This document shows, one piece after another, positions 26,001 to 38,500 of a DNA stretch of 64,000 bases (within the stretch, counting starts at the first letter, position 1; every line of letters starts with the position of its first letter). The notes beneath the pieces are model-generated. The model ran no database searches, was not told the origin of the DNA, and was given only the letters and a program-made list of their open reading frames with translations. The stretch is from positions 13,020,001 through 13,084,000 of the forward strand of contig CM082581.2 of the NCBI GenBank assembly GCA_040954595.2, given 5' to 3'. The position numbers and the translations under genes were made by a program. The DNA comes from Balanoglossus misakiensis (Eukaryota > Hemichordata).

Positions 26001-29000
26001 TTGTAGACGGGAAACCGTATAGTACAGAGAGGGGAACTCGCGACAGTCCGTGCAAAGAACGCGAGACACAAGAATATACGTGTATGTATACATTACATCT
26101 GCCAGTTCAGATTTGCACTAAAATCAATCTTAATTTGGACCACCGGTAGAAACCTGGGCCTCGTTAATTCAGGGATATGCCTGATGCTGGCTGTGTTAGG
26201 CATCTGGTTGATTGGCACCCGTGGATAACACCAGGATATTTGAAAGGCAGGGTAGCTAACCTTTGTAATTTGGTGACCTCAAGATAACTTCCAATTTTCT
26301 TTGCTACTCTTTGAATTCTACCCATTTAACAATACAAATTGGAGACTTTACTTGTGCCATGCGAATAATAAACTTGAATGTGTTTTATGGTATTCGAACT
26401 CCGAACCTTCGTTGCCCATTAACCCAGCAAGATAGGCGCTCAAAAGAAATCGGTTAAATCCCCTACCCTAAAAAGATGATCCAAAATCCTAGATCTGTTG
26501 TTACAATTTGAGCGCAGCTTATCCGTACGACCAGAATTCTATCAAACAAACACACTGGGCCAACGACCAACAAAAACCGTCACACTTGTCCATTTTTGTC
26601 AATCAGGATCAGAACTCGACAGTGTGACACAAGGCTGTTATACTGAGCTAACGATAGCAAATAACCATTATCTCGTTTGTGTATCTGACGGTTTCTCGTT
26701 ATTTTAACAAGGATTTCACTGACCCACATTTTCTGACAACTCACTGACATTCGCGAAATGTCTGTGATTCATTGCTAAATTAAACGGCAAAGATTTATAG
26801 GTGAAGACCCGACCCAGTTCATCGGTAAAAAAGGTTGGACGCCTAATAGTATAGGTGTTATAATTTTATGGTAGGTCCCTTGGTGTTCGGTTGTCATTGG
26901 AAACGATGTACCTTTTTCAACTACTTCAATACACCAAGGGAGATAAAAACGTATTTACAAATCTCTCGGCAAATGATAACAGATGTCCATATGATGCGTG
27001 ATTTAGATTGACTCCCGGTAATGTAATACACATCGCTCAAACAATTCCTTCGGGGGTGAGTCAATGCGCAAAATATACATTCATACTCTACATTATTACT
27101 GTAGTTTAAATACTGAATAAATCATGTCTCCGTGTCTTGATTAATTAGCTCAAGGCACTGACGTTCGAGTCTTACTTAAAATCATCGAACCATCATGCAC
27201 GTTGCAGTATGTCCTCGGTCTTACATGTATGGTGCCACTAAGCAGCTAATTATTCCGCTTTAATACTTCACTGCGCATAAGTACTCCTAGCTACGAAGGA
27301 ACTTTGGTTTTATTTTAAGCGAATGATACTTGCTAAGACTTACAAAAGACGTCAGAGTGATCTCTGATGTAATTTTCCAACAGTGTGTAAACAGAATCAA
27401 AGCCTTACGCTTTGTGGGCTCACCTGTACTGACGGCTCCATTTCAGGACAACACGCTTCTCTGAGACCATCCACGATGCAGTGGCACCACACAAGTCAAG
27501 TTGTCTCCGTTTTTCCAGAATTTGTGAGTTCTGCATGTGCAAGGAAAGAAACCGAAATTCTATCCATACTTATAGGTGCGACTGAACGACTGAAGTCTTC
27601 CTTGGAACAGAATAAACTGGAATTCCCGGTGAAAAATATCGCCGATAGTTTCTGGTCACACTGAAGTGCAAATCTTGCTCCAAGCACGCCACGGAACGGA
27701 AATCTATGAACACCTGTTAACTTAGTAGGCTTTGTCTTTCGACCAATCAGAAAAGGAGAGTCTAAAATTCAAATTAACAAGGTGTTTTGACGAGTCATCA
27801 TTATACTATGAAATAAACATATATCAATTAATTATTCCACTATACAGAGTGTAAGCAAAATTATTTCGTTTGTTCTTTATTCAAAATTTCAAACATTACA
27901 TATAAGTTTGCTCCAGAAATAGTATATGAACAAACAAGTAGGCAGACCATGAGATGAAACGTCAGATCATTATCATTTCTCCAATTTCTTGGGAGCACAA
28001 AGCAACTAGGTGGACTTCTCCAGCAAATGACATTGGAAGCCATCATAAAAGAGTTTCACTACTTGTCTTTCAAGCCAAAAAAATGAACAATTAATACCGT
28101 GCCAAAGCTAGGGCAAACTGCTTTAGTAATGTCACTTCCACAATCTCCTCATCAGTCTTCACAGCCGCCCAAACAAAATTGTTGTTCCATCAATTAAGAA
28201 ACAGACAGATAAAATTACGTTCTTGTTAATCTTTTTATCACGCCCGCAGTGAATCTTCTAATCCAAATTTTCTGTGGCACGAAAATTCATCAAATTCGTG
28301 GAATAACACGATAAGCGACCTCGTACTCAAAGGACAACGGAAATAAGTCATACAATCGTTAAATCTCCTCGCCCCTGAGGGCAAAGTTAAATGTTCAATT
28401 CCACAAACTCTAATGTACCGCTTACCAACTTGAGAGAGCGTCTTTCACGGGAATAACTTTTTCTTATCCATGAGAGTTTTTTGTTCTTGAATGAATGAAT
28501 GAATGAATGAATGAATGAATGAATGAACGAATGAATGAATGAAATCGCATTTAAACAGACTAATTTTATATGGAAGCATTTCAACTATCTGAGGAAAACG
28601 TTTAGTTTGAAGATGAAATGGGTTTGACATTTACTGAACCAGTTTGTGTTGCCACTGGAGACATGATATGCGATGATGATGTGTCTAACCTCATATTTTA
28701 TTCATTACCACGTGTCAACTTTGATTGAATTATTTTCTGACAGTTCCGAATAAGATTTAATCACCTGGAATATAGCTTAAACGTTGCAGTTATCAAATTC
28801 ATATGATAGACTTTCATAACATTTAAAGCTGCTATTTCAGCTGTCAATCAGCCCCTGGCATCATCTTGCATTATGGCTAGCTTCACCAGGACAACCTCAC
28901 CTCTATTCTTTTTACGAAACTGGAAACTTACAAACTGAGTCAAGCGGATTCAGACGACAAGGAAAACCACAATATTATTGCAGATATTTATTATCTCAAA

Positions 29001-32000
29001 TACGTTAAGTAGGAATCAATAGTGCAGCATCAAAGTGTGGCAAGACAATATTCACCAAGAGCCTCAAAATATGGAAGACAAGTCAGTATACATAGAGAGA
29101 TATAAAAATACAATTCAGCAGTTCATTTCTGAAGAGAAGCCACTTGAAAATATCTGTGATAAGATCACAACATCAGGAATTCTGCTATGAATAACACCTT
29201 AGGAATAACAAAGCACCCCAGAATAGAAAATTACTAAATTTTAAAAACTGCGCAAAATATTTGCATTTCATGTATATGTAACACTTTCACATAAAATACA
29301 GCAAGAAGAGCAATAACAGCCTATCATGTTTCAAGCCAGTTTCTATGTCAACATGACACACAAGAGTAAGGCAATTAATATACTCCTAATTGCGTGACAA
29401 AATTTCTTGAGTGGAAACTTTCATCAGGTAATTGCAACCTCAACTGACACCAATCTTTCCCTCTTTGCTGCACAAAACCATTTGATTCACAATTCTCCAC
29501 AATTATTTCCGGAATTTCTTTGTTATTCAGAGCATTTTTGGTCGAAGCAGACAATATCCAACTGTAGCAATTTGTTCCCAAATTTCAGGAAGTCACATAA
29601 TAATCGAATGAGAGGTAATTTAGTTTCAATTTTCCATTATCAGTGTATATCTCAGGATTCGTATTTAGTCATTAAGTGGAGTTGAGTTTGGATCCACTGG
29701 AAATCGAGCTCTTTTGAAGCATTTCTACTGGCGTAATTGCCACCACAACATTTTGGTTCTGTCAAAGAAAAAGGAAACTGGGAACGGTGTATCAAGAGAA
29801 CTTGCATTGAAAACCACGACACCAAAATGCATTTCTCGTTGATTTCTGTAAAAACATGCCTTACTACCATCCAATGCATTAACCCATTTTTACCCTCACA
29901 CATTTGGTGGCTGCACCTAACATTCAGTCATAAAAAAACTTCTGAGTTAAGACTTTCACCCCTTTTAGATGATTACGTGAGAAAAAAAAGATTCCTGAAG
30001 TGTTGACGGACATGTTCCCTCCCAGTCAACTCACTGAAAGCATTTGGCATTTGCGTTAAGTGACGAAAATGTTTGAGAGAAAAGTTTAATTTTATGGCAC
30101 CAAGCTTCGCACGTATTAATCTAGTTTTTGTGTGTGCATTATAAATAGTGTGACCCAGATTTTCAGAGTCAGGGGAGGGGGGTTCTTGAGTTTCATATTA
30201 AAGCTAATCAATCAGAATGAAATAACTGACTAGAAGAGAAAGGCTGGTTTTACGTCAGAAGCAAAAAATCAATTTCACTACGACAGCTTAAACCATGCAA
30301 CAAACTCCTGTCACTCATGAAGGTAACTTCATATTTTTCCCTCAAAACTGATTTACTTTCATATCACAGTACTGATGAACCCTGGGGGAAGATTCAAACA
30401 AAATTATCAGTTTGCTAAGAACTTGGAGAAGCCAACATAACAAAGCAAACAAAACACAATTGAATGGTGTCATTGCAAAATATAGGATCATGGTTACCAT
30501 GGTAATGCCCAAGTTAAAATAGCCTTATAATTGTTACGAATGATCACATAACATGTAATGTATACACATTATACACTGTATTTTGCAGCTCCGTTCTATG
30601 AATTCACATACGTCAGTCGTTCCTATGATTGTTGTGTTTGTAGACACACAGAGAAAGGGAGACATGCTCTCTCAATACACTCCAGGATCCAATAGCTCTG
30701 TTTAATAACTCCCACATACATTTGGCACTGAAGGGACTTCATACATGTAAGTGTTGTGAAATGAACAGGTAACGATGCTAACTGGGCTATTTATAGAAGA
30801 AGACAGAGAGTCTCTCTTAATATCCAGTGAGATTAGCCCACAGATGTAAAATCTCACTTGACTTGGGTTTGCAAGTTATTTCAGATATTTGTAGGGTAGT
30901 TACTAAGTTTCATGCAACATCTGCTTGCACAGGTCATAGACAGGTGAATATGAGTTTCATGTGCCAGTTCTCCATGATGTAACATGGTCTCACCAGTCAT
31001 TCTGAATTTCATCTTTTGAGATCCACCCTCCAACCCCAGCCATGGCTACCAGGTTATTTAACTCATCTTACGAACGACCAGATGTGTGGCTGTTTTCTAG
31101 CTAATCACACCTAAGAGACACGACAGAAAAACAGGTTCCACTGCAAAATTCTGCACTCCAAGTCTTCCAGCCTCAAGGGAGGAAAACACGACAGATGAAA
31201 AAAATCTCAAGTTTTTTGCTCATTTGCACAGCTCAGCTTTATGCAACACATCTAGCAAATTACCGCCTGCAGCAAAATTCAGAAATCCTGAACCCTAATG
31301 GGTTACATCAAAAGAACACATCTTTTAGACAAATTTGACATGGCATCTCGCAAAAGAATATGTTACTGGAAGCGAGACATGTGAACCAGCAGCATAAAGT
31401 TACTACTGATGGGTTTTTGCAAGGTGCCCGCAATTTAACAAGACTTTTTCAACGTGTATTTGTAAAGGACCCCCACCCTACGTAAGCAGGATGACCTTTC
31501 CATTACGACAGCTCCTTCCTTTGTGTGACCGGCACATTTAGTGGAATATATTCATTTTCTTTAGAGCTGGATATGCCCAGCTGGTACGTATGGATGTGCA
31601 AGGTGGCTACAGGCCTCGTGTGAACCCGATGTTAAAATTTCCAGACTGAAATTCTTTCGATGTGACAAAGAAAGATGAAATGATTGCATGGGGGCTGTTC
31701 ACATCGAACGTCATACATGTACCATCAGAGGTTTTATAGTTATTTGACAAAACATAAAGTTAGAGGAGGAGGGGAACAAGGGACACGGTTGTGCTGTCAG
31801 AGGTTTCATCTCTGCCTTTCACAACCATGCTGAGGTCAAAGGGTAGACAGTGATGTTAATTTGGTCAACCCACCCGAGGCATGTGATTTGAGACTCGAAA
31901 ATGTAACGTAAATGTGCGCAAAACAACAGTTCATTGCACCACAATCTTTCCACAGAGAATCAGTCGACCTTGAGCCACGGAGGTAAACACTGTTATTGAG

Positions 32001-32547
32001 CTCTCTATCTGATCTGCCTGCAAGCACAGTGGCAAGTGTATGCATTCAGACCACATGAAATTACAATACGGTAATTTGAAGGTGATAACACTGCCCAGGT
32101 AATTCAGCAAGTACATTAATGTCGGTAAGTATACCTTGATCAAAATCTGATAGACAAAAATGATGAAAAATACAGGTTTATATGTGAAAAGAGATGAAGA
32201 GAAAGAATTAGTGTTGAAAGGCAGCTTTGGTATGGCAAGATTTTGCAGGACCAATTTGTGTAACACCTTCTTGCAAGTATTTTATAAATACTTTAGTAAT
32301 AAATAAATATATAGATCTATATTATCTAAAAAATATCCTGTAACAGGCTAAAACTTATCAAGTGAATTTTTACATATTTCAAAATCTGCAATTACTGTCC
32401 ATGATAGTTGATTTTTGGTCTCCGTGTGGTGAAACCTTGTACATGTATTTCACTATTCCCACTGGGACAGTGATCCTACGTGTGTTGACCTGCAGAGAGA
32501 AGGAGGGCTCATTTTTAAGTATCGCTGTATTTCAAGCACCACATTCT
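23033..32547. other. Long stretch without recognisable genes
   Basis: It should contain the 3' UTR of the receptor gene (an AATAAA at 24,502-24,507 is one candidate signal) and, at the right end, the 3' UTR of the minus-strand CCDC125 gene (TTTATT on plus at 28,987-28,992 and 28,697-28,702 are distant candidates). It also holds a G13 run at 25,703-25,715 and a GAAT microsatellite. The phrase CTTCCCCTCAGGCAA occurs twice, near 25,845 and 25,945. I see no exon with family similarity; the longest frames (about 90 codons) lack motifs. Confidence 0.55.
28488..28543. repeat. (GAAT)n tetranucleotide microsatellite
   Basis: About fourteen tandem GAAT units with one GAAC interruption. On the minus strand it reads as repeated ATTC and translates to a spurious HSFI repeat, which should not be taken for a protein. 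Confidence 0.97.
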
Positions 32548-35500
32548 TCAGGTATCCCCGGCCATTAGTTTGTTGACACTCTCCTCCAGGTCTTGGGTTT
32601 TCCTGGCCAGCATTCTGGCCACCATCTTCTGGTGGGCAAGGGCTTCGCATTTGTCGTTCAGCTGAAGGAAGAGAGAAGAGAGGTTACATGCCATTTGCTA
32701 CAGATCCGACTAACATTTACCCTGATGTTCTGAACTACAATGATGCAAGGGACTCGACAAATTATGAACACGTCAAATAAAAGTTAACAGATGGCAATAA
32801 TATACAAGAAAGAAAAATGCCTGTAAGGTTTTAAAATATCACATCTAAACATCGAACAAACTACATCCCCAGAGAAAGGGAGATGGCAAATGGCCCGTTA
32901 TTTGTCCTCAAACTTTGCAAACTCATTACTCCACTGATTTTACTCACAAGTTCTGCCAGAGTGGTCACTGTATCAGGATCTTCCCCTTGGGCCATTTCCA
33001 GCGGAACGGAACAGTCATGGACTAAAGTTCCGTTATCAGATCCATTAGCGGGCTTGTGATTATTCCCGGTGGCTTTTCCCTGTTTCTGATCCTCTTTGTT
33101 ACCTGCGTTATTACAAAAAATGGTGATATAAATAATTGCCATACCTCCCATTGTCACAAAATTCTTCCTAAATCATCAATTTTAAACTTATGAGCGGTAG
33201 ATTATCTAGTTTTAAAAATAGAGGTGAATCAACTGTTGCTTACATGTATATGAGAGAGTGTCTAACAGTCACGATTATGCACTTGTAGGATTTCTTGGCA
33301 TACAACATTAGTTATACCATTCCCAGGTGTATGTTTTCCACCTAACAGTGTACCTAGTAGTATGCATGCCACATTTTATTCCCGATTAGGCTGATTGGTG
33401 GAGACCTTTTGAATGATATATAGTATACCCCTGTGTTTGATTTCAGCTTTTTAGAACTAGATGCTCACACCACTTGTTTATTGGAACGAAAAGGTCCTCA
33501 ATTCCCGCTGTTCTGAAGTGCCTATTAAAATACCATTTCCTAGAAGCCCCCTGTGGGGAAATGTTTGAGTGCATTAGGAGGAGCTGTGAGCTATCTGGGT
33601 AATCTCTCTCTCTCTCTCTCCCTGGCCTTGTAGAATGTCAGCCGCAGGGCTGAATTAGACGGGCTAATTTCAGCTTCAGCAGAACATCTCCGGTAGTAGA
33701 TAAGCAACATATCAAAAATCATTGATTGGGGCAATTTGAAGATTGACGTCACCAGGGCACCTTTCAAAGTACTACAATTTGGACTCAAATCCCGGCAATG
33801 CACAATCACAAAGGGAGCCATCTGCATGCCCAATTTCCAAGAAATCGACTGAGCCACGTCTAATTTCCAAGAAATTGACCATGATGGCAATCATTACAAG
33901 GTAAAGATTTCACAGTAGAGCTGGCAATGAACACCGTTTACAGAAAGTGTCTGTAGCAGAAAATGAAAGCACAAACGCCAACGTTCATAGATATCACTGG
34001 ATTAATTGCGCTGCAAATAAACCAGTAAATCCATTTTCAGTCAACTCTGCGGAGAAACTCGAGAAATCACACAAAGTGAGTGCACTTTCTGATTGAGTGA
34101 TTTTTCCACCAAATAGAATCACGTCACCAAATCGCAGGAGAGTATGGATTTAACCGCCTTCCTTGTTCAAGGGAATGGTGAATAAACTAATGAAGTTGAA
34201 GGTTTATTCTGTCCACAGAAGCAACAATTTGACAGAAATGAGCAGAGTAAATGGAGCAGATCATCTTTAGCTGCCCACATATACCAGCTACACCTCAGGA
34301 TATTTGGAACTCTCTACCTTTGAATATAAAAACCTCTCCCAAATGTCAACACTTTCAAAAGATGATTAAAAGATCTTACATCCTTCTGAAAACATTTCCA
34401 CAACTGAAAACTCAAGAAGTTTAGTTTTCTTTAGGTCTAGAACCAAAACACACGAGCAGTCCTAGATCTTTTGTGTGTGCATTGAACGGACGGATGTCTC
34501 TATCAGCCTTTGCAGCCAGAGAATGGTGTTGTAAAAGTAGAAGGAATTACATCACCTACATTGTATATTTGTCACTGGTGTCATTAAAAACGGATATCAG
34601 AAAGCAGCTTGTCCCTCTGCGGTATAGGTGCATTCTAGTGATAATACGATAAACCATCTTATCGGCACTGATGACGTAGATATTTTATCCACTTGGCCAT
34701 TTAATCAGCAAGTTTTAGTCTACACTTTTAGCTATTACAGTAATCTGTTTGGTACCTTTTAATGGGGACAGAGCAGCCCATATATTAATTCTGTCTGCCT
34801 GCAATGTAATAGCAGACAGCTTGGTTGTGTTACTGTACAGAAATACCTTGGCCAGCTGATTACCTGTGACTTGTTTTGGTTGAAAGAAACATCACTTAAT
34901 ACTAACCATTTCCATTTCTGAGTTGCTCCAGTCTGTCCATGAACCCAAGTCCTTTTTTCTTTGCCTTTGTAGTTTTCTGTTTTCTCTGCAGCCATTCAGC
35001 GAGTCGCCGGTTTAGAGTTTTATTCCTGGCGAGCTGTTCTTCAAAACCTATCCTGTAGGCGTCAGCCAAGACTTGACTATCTTTCACAGATTTCTTCATC
35101 TTTTCAACCTAGATTTTAATCCCCACAGACACACACACAAAGATAAATGCATATCAGTATTTCTGTGTATAATCCCAAGCTACAGGGTAAACTTGCATGT
35201 ATTTTTCTCTCCCTGATCACACGGCATTGAAGAAAGCAATACTTGGAAATTGAATCCATTGGCAAATATTTCACCATCTATGTTTATTTCCAGGAATGGA
35301 CCCTCCAAGGATGAGCTGTACCACAGATATCATGTTGTACAGTAGTACAATGAACTTGCTGTTGCCAAAGCTACTCTTTCTTATCTTTTTGGGGCACACC
35401 ACCTCACATTGCTTTTAAATACGGCCACATCCAATAGCCAAAGACAGTTTAAAACCTAGAAACCCCAATAGAATACACTAGATACACTACATCTGCAAAT

Positions 35501-38500
35501 GAAAGTGGGCTTTGATCTTGATAAAAGATTGGTACTACACTAACACTTAGATATTAATTATATACAGATATGTACTACCGCACATACTCATGATATTACC
35601 CACCTGGTCCTGTAATCGGCTGTTGTCTTTTTTCAGATTGGCAGCTGCTCTGGCACACCCACACGGCTCAGGACTTGACACTCTACAATGACACGCTCCA
35701 AGAATTGACAGCTGCTGTGTGGGACAGCCACAAGAATTTCTAGTGGTTAATTTCTTCAAAGAGCCATTGCTGTATGTATAGGGTCTTTCCTAGGCACTAG
35801 TCATTCCTGTGTATTGGGAGATATTCTTTCTTTCTTTTGTTGGTTTTGAAAATTTGTTTGAAATCATGTGAACAAGGACTGATATGTTTAATATGCAGTA
35901 AAGCCGTTGTCTATGGGATGGGAAGTGCCACACACAGAAATAGCCTGTAACGATCGCTTTCAAGAAAGCAGGTCACAAAATCATCTGGAGCATACAGAGC
36001 AACTCAATTTAAAACCAAAGATGTAGAAAGCGCAGACATTTGTGAAGGGTCCCTGTGGTCCTCTTCAGACACCTTGAATGTGTCGAAACAAACTCTGCGA
36101 AAAATCAGAATGCTTTCTAAATTGATCAGTGTGTCCAGAGAGATTACATCAAAACCACCTCTCACACTTCTGGTAAATTCCCAATAGATTTCTTTGACAG
36201 ATTTGAGCGTATGCAGAAATCAGCTTTGTACTTCAATGCATTTTTAGATATATTATGTGCTGGAAGGGATGGCCTGTCATGTGAATCTGACTTGCTCTGT
36301 GATGGAGACTAACACTGTACAAACTCTCACATGTTGTAATTTGAACTTTTCAATGACTTAGTGACGTGCGGGCATATGCAAATTAGGATCATATTTCCAG
36401 GACAATTTTTTTCTGGGACTTTTCCAAGAGACCTGTACAAGAAAGTAACATCCCCCATCTACAAGATTCTTCCTTCTATACCAATACAGACATGTAAACT
36501 TTTGATTAGTTCAAACAAAATTTCTTCATTTACACAGTGGACTTTAACGTACCTCTGCTATTGTATGTTCTGTGTACGACCCATCGGCTGCCGAGTGGTG
36601 GCTTTCATAGGCCATGCGCTCTCTGACATCCATCATGGCAATCAGCTCATCCCTCTCTCTAATGACAGCTGGGGAGGAATGGAATAACACAATAAACATG
36701 TAGCGTTCCCTCAAGGGCCACCACCGTATTAACCTTTCTGGGGCAAATGTTTGCCAGTCGTGGTATTCCATGTCTTCTCCCATTTCCAGATTTTGCTTCT
36801 TGACAAGTGAAGACTAAAACCAAATTTTCCAATCAATCCACAAAAATAAACACAGTGATAGCTATTTTACAAGCACTGCAAGTTTACAGTGTTCACGCTA
36901 ACGCTCGCCACACTCGCAAAATGCGATAAAAACTTGGATGTGGCGAAAATTTTCACAAAACGATTCGCCACGGTGGCGATTAAACATTTCCCCCTGTAAA
37001 ATAGGCGATCGTTTCAAGATAGCGTTAGAAACAATAGAAATAGGGTGATGTTCCCTAGAGGGCGCACTGTATGTGCAAGAGGGGGTATCCCTGCATTGAC
37101 CAATTCACTAGACAATTGAGTTCTGAAGCATGTGTTTGTATGCGGGTCATTGATTTACACATGTTTGAATAGTGATGAGCTATCGGCACAGTGGAATGTC
37201 CACAATGGATGTAAATCACACCAAACCCCCGCGTTTAGTGAAGCAGACGACACTTGGGGCATTCTTTGGTTCGAGCGCTCCAACCATGGCAGATGGCGAA
37301 TCTAAAAAACGGAAGCGTCAGACTTATGACAGAGATTCAAAGAGGCGGCTCACTGAAGAACATAGGCGACAGTTTCCATGGCTTGTTGAGGAAGACGGCA
37401 ATTTGTATTGCTCACTCTGTCGTAAAGCATCGAGACATAATGTGTTTACGACTGGAAAAGCCAATACCAAACCGAAAAAAGATGACTTTAGAAAACATGA
37501 GTTGACAAGCGATCATAGGTATGTGTCAGTATTTTGTAGTAAAAAAAAGTAATTCAAAGACATGGCGCAGAAGCATGATGTCCGTGAATGGTTGAGATAG
37601 AAATATGTATTCTTTGTAAATAAAAATGTTTTGCCAGTTTGTGTATTTTCAAGCACTAAGACTTTCCGAATTTTATATTTTTAGATTTGCAATGCATACG
37701 GATGAGGGTCGGAAGGCAATGTCAGCTGCCATCACAAATTCCTACGTAAAAGTTGAAGAAGCTGTTGTAGCTGAAATGCGTTCAGTGTATTACATGGCCA
37801 AAGAAAACATAGCAAACCGCAAACTTCATGGGCTCGTTGACAAAGGGTGTTTGCAATCTGCAGCAGGCATGTAAAGAAGCAGAGATAGACTCTGATGACT
37901 GAGAGTAATGACTGTATCCATGTAAATGACATGAAGCTGAACTAGTAGTTGCTGTATCTTGCAAACAATTCCCTCAACTATGGGGAATTTCAGTGTCATG
38001 TGTTATTAAATAAAGTTAGTTTTAAAATGTTAGTGTCATTTCTTTTTTATTCAGAACAAGCATGTTATATTCAATATTCAACTTGATTTGTGTGGCTAAT
38101 AAATTTTGGCTGTGGCTAAAAGTTTCTTGAGTAAATTAGCCACACACCAGGAGTGTGGCTAGAAAAGAAAAAATCCTAGCGTGAACACTGAGTTATACCT
38201 TTCTGAAGACACTTAGCTTAGATTTGGACGCATGACTACACTCAAGTGCTACATGTGTATAAAACATAGCGAAAGTACGGTGACTTTCACAAAATTACTT
38301 TTGCCGTACTAAAAGAAGACAAATTTTGCCAAAATTTGACCCAAATTATCTCAGCATGTCAGCTTTTAAGGGATATTAAGCAGGCCCTTCCTGTTCAACA
38401 ATTTGCCGTAAACGTTTAGATAAGCATGACTGAACTTGAAGACCAGCAGCAGAGTCAAAAGACAGCACAATAAGTAGAAGAGGTTATCCCAGTAAATGAT

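Larger units (their letters stand above)
36887..38190 (+). mobile_element. hAT-like DNA transposon with intact small gene
   Basis: The ends form a 14 bp perfect terminal inverted repeat: CAGTGTTCACGCTA at 36,887-36,900 and TAGCGTGAACACTG at 38,177-38,190. The CAGTG start is typical of hAT elements. Subterminal zones are rich in short repeated words (GTGGCGA and GCCAC at the left, TGTGGCTA and TAGCCACA at the right), as expected for transposase binding sites. The flanks (CAAGTTTA left, AGTTATAC right) do not make a clean 8 bp target-site duplication, so either the duplication has decayed or the boundary is shifted. The 1,304 bp element lies in a CCDC125 intron, opposite in orientation, and encodes a small zinc-finger protein but no catalytic transposase domain. 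Confidence 0.75.

Noticed and set aside
28387-28630. Frames encoding an HSFI repeat
   Set aside because: A direct translation of the GAAT microsatellite, not a protein.
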